Positions 1 to 11,100 of a stretch of 64,000 bases of DNA are shown here, one piece after another. Source of the stretch: Pseudomonas sp. LBUM920 (GTDB lineage: Bacteria > Pseudomonadota > Gammaproteobacteria > Pseudomonadales > Pseudomonadaceae); the NCBI RefSeq assembly GCF_003852315.1, contig NZ_CP027762.1, positions 6,429,501 through 6,493,500 on the forward strand. The letters run 5' to 3'. The position numbers and the translations under genes are program-made. The notes beneath the pieces are model-generated. The model was not told the origin of the DNA. It did not search any database and saw nothing but the letters and a program-made list of their open reading frames with translations. Within the stretch, counting starts at the first letter, position 1. Each line of letters begins with the position of its first letter.

Positions 1-29
1 TCTTCCAGCCATTTGCTCTCAAGGTTCAT
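1..29 (-). CDS. LysR-family regulator, N-terminal fragment
   Basis: Only the first nine codons lie in the window, reading MNLESKWLE. An ATG at 29 follows a strong GGAGG ribosome site on the minus strand. Many pseudomonad LysR regulators begin with a KWLEDFL-type first helix, so I infer a LysR-type regulator transcribed divergently from aspA. The rest of the gene is outside the window, so the family call rests on this short stretch and on the divergent arrangement next to a catabolic gene. Confidence 0.45.
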
Positions 30-98
30 CACTTCCTCCCACGGGTACGCACCATTTTGGCACACACGCCCGCCATGATAACCGGGTCACACCTACAT

Positions 99-115
99 TA
101 TGCCGTTTGTGCATA
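99..115. promoter_or_regulatory. Candidate LysR-type operator between the partial regulator and aspA
   Basis: Inverted repeat TATGC-N7-GCATA of 17 bases, which fits the T-N11-A pattern of LysR-type operators. It lies about 70 bases upstream of the partial LysR-like gene and about 97 upstream of aspA. The role is inferred from shape and place only. Confidence 0.35.
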
Positions 116-211
116 GGCCAGTGTTTAACAGCATTGGCCCAAAAACTCCCACAAGCCTAGCATTCGCAGCGTTCCGGCCAGTTCCGGGTCCATATCGAGA
201 TGATTTCCGTC

Positions 212-1636
<1,425 letters not shown>

Positions 1637-1689
1637 CGTTTGTTGCACCGCTCACCAGGTTGAGGGACTAGACACCTCTCACCTTTTGA

Positions 1690-1724
1690 GGGCCTGAAGG
1701 CTCGTTCTTCAGGCCCTTTTTTTT
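1690..1724 (+). terminator. Intrinsic terminator after aspA
   Basis: Perfect 10-bp stem (1690-1699 with 1707-1716), 7-base loop, then eight T. Classic rho-independent terminator placed 54 bases after the aspA stop. Confidence 0.92.
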
Positions 1725-2029
1725 GCCTCAAGGTTGCGAAATGACGCCCATAAAAAATCTAATATCGCCCTGCAAACCCTCCTTGCCTGCAACAGCTTGG
1801 CTGAAACCTTTAATCGCCCCGTGCAGACGGATCACGCTCTCCTAGGTATAGTGCCGCCCCTCTTCGCGTCAGAGATCGTCGGTAACGAGGTCCTGGACAG
1901 CGCGAAACCGCATGAATAACAACACCCGCAAAAGGATTGGGGTCGAAGCGTCGTGCACTGCCTGGTGCCGAGCGATGCGTCGCACCGTCCTGCGTTTTTG
2001 CCATTAGAAAAATCAGCGAGGAACACTCC
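1725..2029 (+). other. Non-coding leader region of the symporter gene
   Basis: About 300 bases with no convincing gene. A TATAGT hexamer at 1847-1852, followed by a GC-rich start region, may be a -10 element, which would give a leader of roughly 170 nt. AGCS symporter genes are sometimes preceded by glycine riboswitches. I looked for the conserved glycine-aptamer cores and did not find them. A short GC-rich hairpin occurs near 1961-1986. Confidence 0.4.
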
Positions 2030-3481
2030 ATGCTCGAAGTCATCAACGACTTCCTCTCAGGGAAAGTACTGATCGTGCTCATTGTCGGGCTCGGCGGCTA
2101 TTTCACGATTCGCTCGCGTTTCGTTCAGTTGCGCCACTTTTTCCACATGTTCTCGGTGTTCAAAGACAGCCTGAAGAGCAGCTCCGGCCAGCTCAGCTCG
2201 TTCCAGGCGCTGATGCTCAGCCTGGCCGGCCGTGTGGGTGCCGGTAACATCGCAGGCGTCGGTATCGCCGTGACGCTGGGTGGCCCCGGTGCCGTGTTCT
2301 GGATGTGGGTCACCGCGCTGGTGGGCATGTCTTCGAGCTTTATCGAGTGCTCCCTCGGCCAGCTGTACAAACGCACCGACGCTGAAGGCACCTACCGTGG
2401 CGGCCCGGCGTACTACATTCAGCACGGCCTGCAGAAGCGCTGGCTGGGTATGGTCATGGCGTTCCTGTTGCTGGTGACCTTCGGTTTCGCCTTCAACGGC
2501 CTGCAAGCCCACGCTGTGACCCACTCGCTGAACAACGCGTTCGGCCTGGACACCACCTACACCGGCCTCGCGCTGGCGGTATTGCTGGGCCTGGTGTTCA
2601 TCGGCGGGATCAAGCGTATCGCCTCGATCGCCGACCTGCTGGTGCCAGTCAAGACCCTGGTCTACATCGCCGTGACCCTGTATGTGATCGTGCTGCAATT
2701 CGACCACGTGCCGGCCATGCTCGCGACCATCGTCAAGAGCGCCTTCGGCCTCGACCAGGCCTTCGGTGGCCTGGTGGGCAGCGCGATCATCATGGGTGTG
2801 AAGCGCGGCGTGTTCGCCAACGAAGCCGGTTTGGGCAGTGCGCCTAACGTGGCGGCAGTGGCCTCGGTAGAACACCCGATCGCCCAAGGTGTGGTGCAGG
2901 CGTTCAGCGTGTTCCTGGACACCTTCGTAATCTGCACCTGCACCGCGTTGCTGATCCTGCTCTCCGGTTTCTACACCCCAGGCTTTGAAGGCGACGGCAT
3001 TGCCCTGACCCAGAACTCCCTGGCGGCGGTCGTCGGCGACTGGGGCCGGATGTTCATCTCGGTGGCCCTGGCGTTGTTCGTGTTCACCTCGATCATGTAC
3101 AACTACTACCTCGGCGAGAGCAACCTGCGCTTCATCGTGGGCGACAACCGCAAGGTGCTGATGGGCTACCGCGCGCTGGTGCTGGTGTTGATTTTCTGGG
3201 GTTCCATCGAGAACCTGAGCACCGTGTTCGCCTTCGCCGACATCACCATGACCCTGCTGGCGTTCGTCAACCTGTTTGCCCTGGCGTTCCTGTTCAAGAT
3301 CGCCATGCGCATCCTGAACGACTACGACGGCCAGCGCGCGGCGGGCATCAAGACCCCGGTGTTCGACTCCAGCCAATTCCCTGACCTGGACCTGGACCGC
3401 AAGGCCTGGCCTGCGAACCCGGTGAAGCCTGAGCCTGGCGCTCAAGCCTCGGCTGAACTGAACGCTCAAGCGCAACGCTGA
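2030..3481 (+). CDS. Alanine/glycine:cation symporter (AGCS family)
   Basis: Inner-membrane transporter that imports alanine or glycine with Na+ or H+. The 483-aa product is strongly hydrophobic throughout. It carries the family's conserved GRVGAGNIAGVG stretch near residues 70-80 and an NEAGLGSAPN stretch near residue 268, both typical of DagA/AlsT proteins. I start at ATG 2030, which follows GCGAGGAA at the right distance. A longer frame from 1937 has no ribosome site and would add an arginine-rich tail unlike a membrane protein. The soluble C-terminal 40 residues are variable. A strong terminator follows. The exact substrate cannot be told from sequence. Confidence 0.9.
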   Translation: MLEVINDFLSGKVLIVLIVGLGGYFTIRSRFVQLRHFFHMFSVFKDSLKSSSGQLSSFQALMLSLAGRVGAGNIAGVGIAVTLGGPGAVFWMWVTALVGMSSSFIECSLGQLYKRTDAEGTYRGGPAYYIQHGLQKRWLGMVMAFLLLVTFGFAFNGLQAHAVTHSLNNAFGLDTTYTGLALAVLLGLVFIGGIKRIASIADLLVPVKTLVYIAVTLYVIVLQFDHVPAMLATIVKSAFGLDQAFGGLVGSAIIMGVKRGVFANEAGLGSAPNVAAVASVEHPIAQGVVQAFSVFLDTFVICTCTALLILLSGFYTPGFEGDGIALTQNSLAAVVGDWGRMFISVALALFVFTSIMYNYYLGESNLRFIVGDNRKVLMGYRALVLVLIFWGSIENLSTVFAFADITMTLLAFVNLFALAFLFKIAMRILNDYDGQRAAGIKTPVFDSSQFPDLDLDRKAWPANPVKPEPGAQASAELNAQAQR

Positions 3482-3505
3482 GTGTCACAAGCCTAGATAG
3501 ATGAC

Positions 3506-3549
3506 ACGCCGCCCGGCCTTGGGCATGCTCTGGGCCCGGCGGCGTTTTT
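3506..3549 (+). terminator. Intrinsic terminator after the AGCS symporter
   Basis: GC-rich inverted repeat of about 13 bp with one mismatch (3506-3518 with 3533-3545), followed by a run of T. It closes the symporter transcript before the asparaginase gene. Confidence 0.8.
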
Positions 3550-3567
3550 CGTTCAGGAGAAGTCTCG

Positions 3568-4545
3568 ATGTCCACAGCTAACACCATCATGGTGCTCTAC
3601 ACCGGCGGCACCATCGGCATGCAAGCCAGCGCCAACGGCCTGGCCCCGGCATCCGGTTTTGAAGCGCGCATGCGCGAACAGCTTGCCACCCTGCCACTGA
3701 CTGCCTGGCGCTTCCGGGAAATGGCGCCCCTGATCGACAGCGCCAACATGACCCCGGCCTACTGGCAGCGCCTGCGCGTCGCGGTGATTGAAGCCGTGGA
3801 CGAGGGCTGCGACGCAGTACTGATCCTGCACGGCACCGACACCCTGGCTTACAGCGCGGCGGCCATGAGCTTCCAGTTGCTCGGCCTGCCGGCGCCGGTT
3901 GTGTTCACCGGTTCCATGCTGCCCGCCGGCGTGCCCGACAGCGATGCCTGGGAGAACGTCAGTGGCGCCCTGCACGCGTTGGGCGAAGGCCTGTCGCCGG
4001 GCGTTCAGCTGTATTTCCATGGCGCGCTGATGGCGCCGACGCGTTGCGCAAAGGTCCGCAGCTTCGGTCGCCATCCCTTCGCTGCGCTGCAGCGTAACGG
4101 TGGCGTCGCCAAGGCCCAGGCCATTCCCGCCGCCCTGGATTATCGCCAACCCAAGGCCCTGGCCAACGTCGGTGTGTTGCCGCTGGTGCCGGGCATCGCC
4201 GCGGGCCAACTGGACGCGCTGATCGACAGCGGCATTCAGGCACTGGTGCTGGAATGCTTCGGCAGCGGCACCGGGCCGAGCGATAACCCGGCGTTCCTCG
4301 CCAGCCTTGAGCGGGCGCAGGCGCTGGACGTGGTCGTGGTGGCAATCACCCAATGCCATGAAGGCGGCGTGGAGCTGGATGTGTACGAAGCCGGCAGCCG
4401 TTTGCGCGGCGTGGGCGTCCTGTCTGGCGGTGGCATGACCCGCGAGGCGGTGTTCGGCAAATTGCAGGCCCTGCTTGGTGCCGGGCTTGCGACCAGTGAA
4501 ATCCGCCGCCTGGTGGAACTGGACCTGTGCGGCGAACTGAGCTGA
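3568..4545 (+). CDS. L-asparaginase, type I-like
   Basis: Hydrolyses L-asparagine to aspartate and ammonia. The two family signatures are visible: TGGTIGM near residue 12 with the nucleophilic Thr, and LHGTDTLAYSA near residue 91 with the second catalytic Thr and the Asp. At 325 aa with no signal peptide it fits the cytoplasmic type I group better than the periplasmic high-affinity type II. The start is supported by AGGAGA just upstream. Its product aspartate is the substrate of aspA, encoded 2 kb upstream. A hairpin follows within 25 bases of the stop, before the next gene. Confidence 0.9.
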   Translation: MSTANTIMVLYTGGTIGMQASANGLAPASGFEARMREQLATLPLTAWRFREMAPLIDSANMTPAYWQRLRVAVIEAVDEGCDAVLILHGTDTLAYSAAAMSFQLLGLPAPVVFTGSMLPAGVPDSDAWENVSGALHALGEGLSPGVQLYFHGALMAPTRCAKVRSFGRHPFAALQRNGGVAKAQAIPAALDYRQPKALANVGVLPLVPGIAAGQLDALIDSGIQALVLECFGSGTGPSDNPAFLASLERAQALDVVVVAITQCHEGGVELDVYEAGSRLRGVGVLSGGGMTREAVFGKLQALLGAGLATSEIRRLVELDLCGELS

Positions 4546-4565
4546 CCGGCATGTAACTTGCTCCC

Positions 4566-4590
4566 CTTCCAGCCATCCCCTGGCTGGAAG
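4566..4590 (+). promoter_or_regulatory. Perfect hairpin covering the ribosome site of the AraC gene
   Basis: Nine-bp perfect stem CTTCCAGCC / GGCTGGAAG with a 7-base loop. The 3' arm contains the only plausible Shine-Dalgarno sequence (GGAAG, ending five bases before the ATG at 4596). No T-run follows, so it is not a standard terminator. It could limit translation of the regulator or protect the 3' end of the asparaginase mRNA. Confidence 0.5.
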
Positions 4591-4595
4591 TTCCC

Positions 4596-5588
4596 ATGCT
4601 GCACTCCCACCTCACCACCCTCAATGCGGTCTCGTTGGTGCTCAACACCTTCCAGGCCGAAGGTTTGCCGTTTGAGGCGCTGCTGGCCGGCAGTGGTATC
4701 TGTGCGGCGGACCTGAGCCGCTCCGACACGCGCATCACCACCAATCAGGAGATGCGCGTGTGTGCCAATGCCGTGGCCCTGCGCCAGGATGTCGGCCTGG
4801 AGCTGGGTCGCCAAATGCATGTTTCGGCCTACGGCATGCTCGGTTACGCCCTGCTCACCAGTGCCACCTTCGGTGACGCTTTGCGCCTGGCCCTGCGTTA
4901 TCCGGCGCTGTTGGGAACACTTTTCGAGCTGAGCCTTGAAGAGGACGGCGATCGCATCTGGTTCACCGCCAGCGACTACCGCGAAAACCCTGCGCTGGAA
5001 ATGTTCAACGTCGAACTGTGCCTGGCCTCGCTCAAGGTGATCTGCGATGACCTGCTCGGCCAGCCCTTGCCGCTGCTCGCCGCGCGCTTTGAACATGACG
5101 CCCCGGACTACCGCCCGCGCTACACCGAGCGCTTCCCTTGCCCGTTGCAGTTTCAGGCCACCGCCAATGCCTTTGCCTTCGACAAGCACTGGCTCGACCG
5201 GCCGCTGCCGCTGGCCGATGCGATTACCCACCAGGCCATGGCCGAGCGCTGCCGCAAACAGAACCTGGAGTTCACCGGGCGCCAGGCCTGGCTGGGCAGG
5301 ATTCGCCAACTGCTCACCGCCCAACTCAACGCAGCACCTGGCCTGGAAGGCCTGGCCGAGCAGATGAACTGTTCGGCGCGCACCCTGCGTCGGCATCTGC
5401 ACGACCTGGGCTGCAGCTATCAGGAACTGCTGGACGAGCTGCGCTTTGAGCGCGCCAAGCAGCTGTTGGCTGAAAACCAATGGCCGATCTATCGGATTGC
5501 CGAGGCGTTGGGCTTCAGCGAAACCGCGAGTTTCAGGCATGCGTTTGTTCGCTGGAGCGGCGTGGCGCCGAGCCAATTTCGACCATGA
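4596..5588 (+). CDS. AraC-family regulator (arabinose-binding-domain type)
   Basis: Predicted 330-aa DNA-binding activator. The N-terminal about 200 residues resemble the PF12625-type ligand domain found in OruR/ArgR-like pseudomonad regulators. The C-terminal about 85 residues are an AraC double helix-turn-helix, with the typical IYRIAEALGFSETASFRHAF stretch in the second motif. It lies just before aphA and a polyamine-binding protein gene in the same direction, and the aphA promoter holds a direct repeat spaced by two helical turns. I therefore infer that it controls acetylpolyamine use. Its ribosome site is buried in a hairpin. The inducer is unknown. Confidence 0.88.
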   Translation: MLHSHLTTLNAVSLVLNTFQAEGLPFEALLAGSGICAADLSRSDTRITTNQEMRVCANAVALRQDVGLELGRQMHVSAYGMLGYALLTSATFGDALRLALRYPALLGTLFELSLEEDGDRIWFTASDYRENPALEMFNVELCLASLKVICDDLLGQPLPLLAARFEHDAPDYRPRYTERFPCPLQFQATANAFAFDKHWLDRPLPLADAITHQAMAERCRKQNLEFTGRQAWLGRIRQLLTAQLNAAPGLEGLAEQMNCSARTLRRHLHDLGCSYQELLDELRFERAKQLLAENQWPIYRIAEALGFSETASFRHAFVRWSGVAPSQFRP

Positions 5589-5621
5589 CGCCCCATTGAG
5601 GGGCGAATTTCGGACAGACAA

Positions 5622-5648
5622 TTTGGCCATATTCATCCCCTTTTGGCC
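5622..5648 (+). promoter_or_regulatory. Direct repeat, candidate AraC-type operator for aphA
   Basis: Two TTTGGCC copies at 5622-5628 and 5642-5648, start-to-start distance 20 bases (about two helical turns), in the gap between the AraC gene and aphA. AraC proteins bind such direct repeats. Assignment to the neighbouring regulator is inference. Confidence 0.45.
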
Positions 5649-5720
5649 GCTCCTGCCATTCTCATAAACCGCGTCCGCCGCAAGACTGCATCCACCGATA
5701 CAGCCTGCGGAGAACAACAA

Positions 5721-6755
5721 ATGCTGACGATCTACTCGGACGATCACCACCTGCACCACGGCCGTTGCGAACTGATGGACGGGCAATTGATGCCCTGCTT
5801 TGAGATGCCCTCGCGTGCCGACCACGTGCTGCAACGGGTCAAGGACCGTGAACTGGGGCCGGTCAACGCGCCACAGGACTTTGGCCTGGCACCGCTGCAA
5901 CGCATTCACAGCCGTGACTACCTGGATTTTTTCAAAGGTGCCTGGGAGCGCTGGACCGAGTTTGGCCAGGACGGCGACCTGCTGCCCTACACCTGGCCCG
6001 CCCGCACCTTGCGCCGCGTGTTGCCCACCAGCCTGCACGGGCAGCTCGGTTACTACAGCTTCGACGGCGGCGCACCGATTACCGCCGGCACCTGGCAAGC
6101 GGCCTACAGCGCGGCGCAAGTCGCCCTCACCGCCCAGGCCGCCATCCAACAGGGCGCCCACAGCGCCTTCGCCCTGTGCCGCCCGCCGGGGCATCACGCC
6201 GCCAGCGATTTGATGGGCGGCTATTGCTACCTCAATAACGCCGCCATCGCGGCCCAGGCCTTTTTGGATCAGGGCCACAAAAAAGTCGCGATTCTCGATG
6301 TGGATTACCACCACGGCAACGGCACCCAGTCGATTTTCTATGAGCGCAGCGATGTGCTGTTCACCTCGATCCACGGCCACCCGGAAGCGGAATTTCCGTT
6401 TTTCCTGGGTTATGCCGATGAGCTGGGCGACGGCGCGGGTCAAGGTTTCAACTTCAACTATCCGCTGCCCGCCGGCTCCGGCTGGAACACCTGGAGCGCC
6501 GCGCTGGAGCAGGCCTGCCAGGAAATTACACGCTACGGCGCCGACATCATTGTCGTGTCTCTGGGTGTGGACACCTTCAAGGACGACCCGATCTCGCAGT
6601 TCAAGCTCGACAGCCCGGACTACCTGGCCATGGGCGCGCGTATCGCCCGGCTGGGCAAGCCCACGCTGTTTGTGATGGAAGGCGGCTATGCGGTGGAAGA
6701 AATCGGCATCAACGCCGTCAACGTTCTCGAAGGTTTTGAAGGGGCAGCCCAATGA
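5721..6755 (+). CDS. aphA: Acetylpolyamine amidohydrolase (histone deacetylase family)
   Basis: Zinc-dependent deacetylase that removes acetyl groups from acetylated polyamines such as acetylputrescine or acetylcadaverine, allowing their catabolism. The 344-aa length equals what I recall for P. aeruginosa AphA (PA1409). The histone-deacetylase metal site is visible as DVDYHHG near residue 193 and the later Asp in SLGVDTF, and the His pair GHHAAS near residue 157 provides the catalytic histidines. ATG 5721 is chosen because earlier in-frame starts lack a ribosome site and have no family similarity. Its stop overlaps the start of the next gene by four bases (ATGA), so the two are co-translated. 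Confidence 0.92.
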   Translation: MLTIYSDDHHLHHGRCELMDGQLMPCFEMPSRADHVLQRVKDRELGPVNAPQDFGLAPLQRIHSRDYLDFFKGAWERWTEFGQDGDLLPYTWPARTLRRVLPTSLHGQLGYYSFDGGAPITAGTWQAAYSAAQVALTAQAAIQQGAHSAFALCRPPGHHAASDLMGGYCYLNNAAIAAQAFLDQGHKKVAILDVDYHHGNGTQSIFYERSDVLFTSIHGHPEAEFPFFLGYADELGDGAGQGFNFNYPLPAGSGWNTWSAALEQACQEITRYGADIIVVSLGVDTFKDDPISQFKLDSPDYLAMGARIARLGKPTLFVMEGGYAVEEIGINAVNVLEGFEGAAQ

Positions 6756-7843
6756 ACATGCTCAAGTCACTCGTGCTCTGCGCCGCCGTTATCAGTGGCG
6801 CCGCGCATGCCGAAGAGAAAACCCTGCGGGTCTACAACTGGTTCGACTACATCACGCCCAAAGCGCTGGATGACTTCAAGGCACAGCACTCCGACATCAA
6901 GCTGGTGTACGACATTTTCGACACCAACGAGGCGTTGGAAGCCAAGCTGCTTACCGGCAACTCCGGCTATGACGTGGTGGTGCCGTCCAACGTGTTCCTG
7001 GCCAAACAAATCGAAGCCGGCGTATTCCAGCCGCTGGACCGCAGCCAGCTGCCGAACTGGAACCACCTCGATCCCAAGCTGATGAAGCTGATCGAAGCCA
7101 ATGACCCGGGCAATAAATTCGCCGTGCCCTACATGTACGGCACCATCCTCATCGGCTTCAACCCGGCCAAGGTCAAGGCCGCGCTGGGTGACAACGCGCC
7201 GGTGGACAGCTGGGACCTGATCTTCAAGGAAGAAAACATCAGCAAGCTCAAGCAGTGCGGCGTCGCGCTGCTGGACTCGCCTTCGGAGATTCTGCCGCTG
7301 GCCCTGCAACACCTGGGCCTTGACCCCAACAGCAGCAACCCCAAGGACTATGAAAAAGCCGAGGCGCTGCTGATGAAAATTCGCCCCTACATCACGTACT
7401 TTCACTCCTCCAAGTACATGGCCGATATCGCCAACGGTGACATCTGTGTGGCCGTTGGATATTCCGGCAGCTTTTCCCAGGCCGCCAACCGCGCCAAAGA
7501 GGCGAAGAACGGTGTGACCGTGGACATGCGCCTGCCCAAGGAAGGTGCGCCGATCTGGTTCGACATGCTCGCCATCCCCAAAGGCGCCAAGAACCCGCAG
7601 GACGCCTACACCTTTATCAACTACCTGCTGCAACCGCAGGTGATCGCGCCGATCAGCGATTTTGTCGGCTACCCCAACCCCAACAAAGACGCGACCGAGC
7701 AGGTGGACCCGTCGATTCGCAACAACCCCAACCTGTACCCGACCGAGGCGGCCATGGCCACGCTCTACACCTTGAAACCGCTGGGGCGCGACGCCGAGCG
7801 CGCTCGCACGCGGGCCTGGACCAAGATCAAGTCGGGCACCTGA
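6752..7843 (+). CDS. Periplasmic polyamine-binding protein of an ABC transporter (PotF/SpuD-like)
   Basis: A 363-aa secreted protein with a short signal peptide ending near AHA (residue 18). The mature N-terminus LRVYNWFDYITP is characteristic of PotF/SpuD/SpuE putrescine-spermidine receptors. It overlaps the end of aphA by four bases, which pairs capture of a (probably acetylated) polyamine with its deacetylation, as in P. aeruginosa PA1409-PA1410. No permease or ATPase gene follows, so it probably feeds a transporter encoded elsewhere. A second ATG at 6758 is an alternative start. Which polyamine it binds cannot be seen. Confidence 0.92.
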   Translation: MNMLKSLVLCAAVISGAAHAEEKTLRVYNWFDYITPKALDDFKAQHSDIKLVYDIFDTNEALEAKLLTGNSGYDVVVPSNVFLAKQIEAGVFQPLDRSQLPNWNHLDPKLMKLIEANDPGNKFAVPYMYGTILIGFNPAKVKAALGDNAPVDSWDLIFKEENISKLKQCGVALLDSPSEILPLALQHLGLDPNSSNPKDYEKAEALLMKIRPYITYFHSSKYMADIANGDICVAVGYSGSFSQAANRAKEAKNGVTVDMRLPKEGAPIWFDMLAIPKGAKNPQDAYTFINYLLQPQVIAPISDFVGYPNPNKDATEQVDPSIRNNPNLYPTEAAMATLYTLKPLGRDAERARTRAWTKIKSGT

Positions 7844-8144
7844 CACCCCACCGCCAACGGACAGTCAGCGACCACAGGACTGACTGTCCGCCACCCAGCT
7901 GCTCGCAAGAGAACCTGCCGCCTGCGCAGCACCGCACGCCTGCCCGGCTGGTTGCCGGGCCCATCGGCCACAGGCCACGCCCACACCCCGCCGCCGCTAA
8001 CTAAGTAATGCCCGATCCCTCCTCATCGCGCCTAACGTGAGCGCGATCGTCGCCGCGAGATCAGCCAGGAACCGCTACAGCCAGGGATCTGCGCGCTGAG
8101 GCCCAGGGGCGACCTCGCGTATTTCTCAAGGCCAAGGAGTGCCC
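7844..8144. other. Intergenic region with two perfect hairpins
   Basis: Three hundred bases without a gene. A perfect 10-bp stem with an 11-base loop lies at 7859-7889, 16 bases after the binding-protein stop. A perfect 7-bp stem with a 5-base loop lies at 7942-7960. Neither is followed by a T-run. The first may stabilise or end the aphA operon transcript. No recognisable promoter was found ahead of the large gene, although its ribosome site AAGGAG (8134-8139) is clear. Confidence 0.5.
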
Positions 8145-11100
8145 ATGAAAGACCTCGTTCCAACCGAAAACAGCGGATTAGTAGCGCAGCTGGCTACCGG
8201 CCCGTCCCTGCGTGAAGTGGCTTGCACCACCTTGCGTGCGGCGCTGCGCGAGCTGTATCCGGAATTGGATATCAACCCGGACCTGGCCATCGTCAACGCC
8301 CCGCAATGGCTCGAACTGGGCGGCGACATCATCCCCGCCAAGCCGGCGACGGACACCCTCACCGGCGCCCTGACACGCAGTGCAATTTCCCGCGTGGCCG
8401 TCACTTACCTTGATAGCGAACACTACCTGGCGTACCCCTCAGGCAATGGTCCTGACGTGCACCTGCCCGTCAGGATCGACGCAATAGGCCGACTGATCAA
8501 TGAGCTCGCGCCGCTGCTGTTCGTGGCCTTCCAGGAGCAACAGATAGATTTCTGGAACCAGAGCGCAGGCACCAACGGCCCACGCTGGCGGATATTTGCC
8601 CAGTCGCTGCGTGAGGTGTGGAACGTGCAAGAGGTTCATGGCTGGGACGCCGACGACTGCGCCGTGGCGCGGGCGGTGTTTCACTATCCCGAGTTCATCG
8701 AGCGCCAGCCCCACGACCCGTATGCGACACGCGCCTACCTGGTGGACATCGATGCGCAGGACAGCAGCGGCACCCAGCACATCAGCGTCATGGCGATGGC
8801 CGTGCTGATCGCGCGTCACGGTGAACAGACCGTCATCCTCAGCTACTCAATCGATACCGGCTATGCAAAATTTGCCAGCCTGGAGACCTTCGGCCAGGCA
8901 CTGCTGCCCTATATAGCCGACTTGCCCGGCAAAACCCTGAACTGGCGCTTGCTGGAGCCGGACGGCAACTTTTTCGAACACCAGGCCTTCAGCCTGATCG
9001 GCTTGCAAATCGAAGCCATGGGCGATCTCGACCTTGCCGATGCGGCCCCCAAATCGCTGCTGCCAACCCGCACGGTCGGCGTGCAAGGGGTCGAGCTGGC
9101 GCTTCTCGATCAGTCGCGTATTGGCAGCGCGCGACGGGCGTTGCCGGCGTGGCTGCTGCAGGCCTCGGAAACCGACCAGTCAGCCTACGGGCGCTACATG
9201 ATGGACCTGGCCGCGCTGAGCCTTCAAAGCAAAGGCAAGACCTTCATGGACGAGTTGCCAACCCTCACCGACTTCACCCGCACGGCCTTGCGCACGGCGC
9301 TGATCAAGGATCATCCACAGGCCTCCCGGCTGGACCTCGACCGCGTGACGATAACCATCACCAGCCAAGTCGTGTGGGGAACCGTCGCGCTGCCGGGCCA
9401 GACGCAAACCCTGACCTTGAGCCTGGTCGAGCTGGCCTTGCAAAACCTCGTCGCGCTGCCGCTGGGCAACAAGACGGTGAGTTACCAGGACGCCAGCCCG
9501 ACACCCGCGTGGATGACCGCAGACTACCTGGAGCAACTGATCACCCAGGCAGACATCGGCAAGCACTACCCCGAGCGGGTCAGCACGCTGCTGCTGGACA
9601 ATCACGAGCAAGCCTTGCGGCGCCAACACTTGTACGCCGGACAATTGCGCCTGCAACTGCCCTTGCTGGCGTTGCAGTACAAGATTCGCGGCCTGTTCAA
9701 CGTTGACGAACAGGGTTATCGCTACGCGCACGCGGTCATGGCCAGCAACGCGCAACACCGCCGCCTGGACGGCATCACCGTGGTGATCCGGCCGCTGGCA
9801 CTGCGCCCCAAGTGGCGCGCGAGCGGGACCACCGACAGCGTCGATAATATGTTTCTCATTGGGCCACAGGACCCTGCGAATGGTCCTTGTCTGTTGTATC
9901 GACCACTGGCCAACGAACCCTTGATGCAGTTTCCCTCACAGGCCAACCTGCTTTACGCCATCAAGCAGGACACACCATTACGCCAGTCGGTACTGGCCTG
10001 GTTGCCCGACGCTGTGCGCCCGGATTATGCCCAGTTTGTCTTCCCCGGCAGCCTGCCTTCGCCCTGGGTCCTGCCGACGCTGCTCAGCGAGCCGTTAAGT
10101 TCGATGGTAATGAGCGGCCCGATTGAATTCGGCACCCAGGCGCTGGGCGCGGACAGCCTGGCGGTGCTGTACAACGCCAACGCCCGCGCCCTGGTGACAC
10201 TGGCCGACCGTCAATCGGTGTCCAATGCCGAGGCTCGCTGGGAAAGCTTCAAGCATGCCGGCTGGATCGTTCTGAATGCGGCCCTGCCGTTCATGGGCCG
10301 CACAGCGGGCGCCGCAGCCTGGATCTGGCAGCTCATGGATGACCTGCAGCAGGTTATCGAGGCCCGAGAAAGCGGCGATCAAACGGCGGGCGTGAGTGCT
10401 GCCGTGGACTTTTTTCTGACCCTGGGCATGGCCCTGGCGCTGCACATCAGTCTGCAGCACGCGCCGGCGCGTGCGCCTGAAAAAAGCCCGCCGCCGGCAC
10501 CGCCGTTACCGGCCAAACCGTCGATCATCCAGCACCCCACGCTCGACACCGCCCACCTGCCGACTGAGCATGAAATCAACCTTCACACCCGCGGCGCCCT
10601 CACGCGTAGCCGCAACAGCCTGGACGCGACACTGGACAGTTTCAGCCTGGCCAAACCCGAAGGGCTGGGCGAAATAATCACCCAGCCCGGCCCCCATCTG
10701 CACCTCTACCCCAAGGGCCAGGCGTGGTACGTCCCGGTGGCGCAGCGCTGGTTCGAAGTGGCGCTGGATGAAAACGACACCGTGATGATCATCGACCCCA
10801 AGGCCCCAAACCGCGAAGGCCCGGCCTTGATCGGCAACCGCCTCGGCCAGTGGTTTGTCGACACCCGGTTGCGCCTGCGCGGCGGCGGCATGCGCAGCCG
10901 GCGACAGAAAGGCCAGCGCCTGAGACCGCCGAAAATTCGCGAACTGCGTGAGCAACTGGCGGCGTTCGACACGCAGGTCGATCGACGACGCCAGGACATG
11001 ATGGGGTTGCAGCAGGCCATCGATAACGCGCCACCGGCCGATCGTGCAAACGCCCGCACCACCTACCTGACGCACGTCAGCAGGCGCCTGGAAGAATTGG

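Noticed and set aside
1734..1919. Possible 61-codon gene in the symporter leader
   Set aside because: It starts with GTG or a similar codon without a ribosome site inside the expected leader, and the sequence has no feature of a known protein.
1855..2029. Glycine riboswitch before the AGCS symporter
   Set aside because: The conserved aptamer cores were not found in the leader.
4236..6752. Minus-strand open frame of about 840 codons opposite asparaginase, the AraC gene and aphA
   Set aside because: It crosses three well-supported plus-strand genes, and its translation has no family features.
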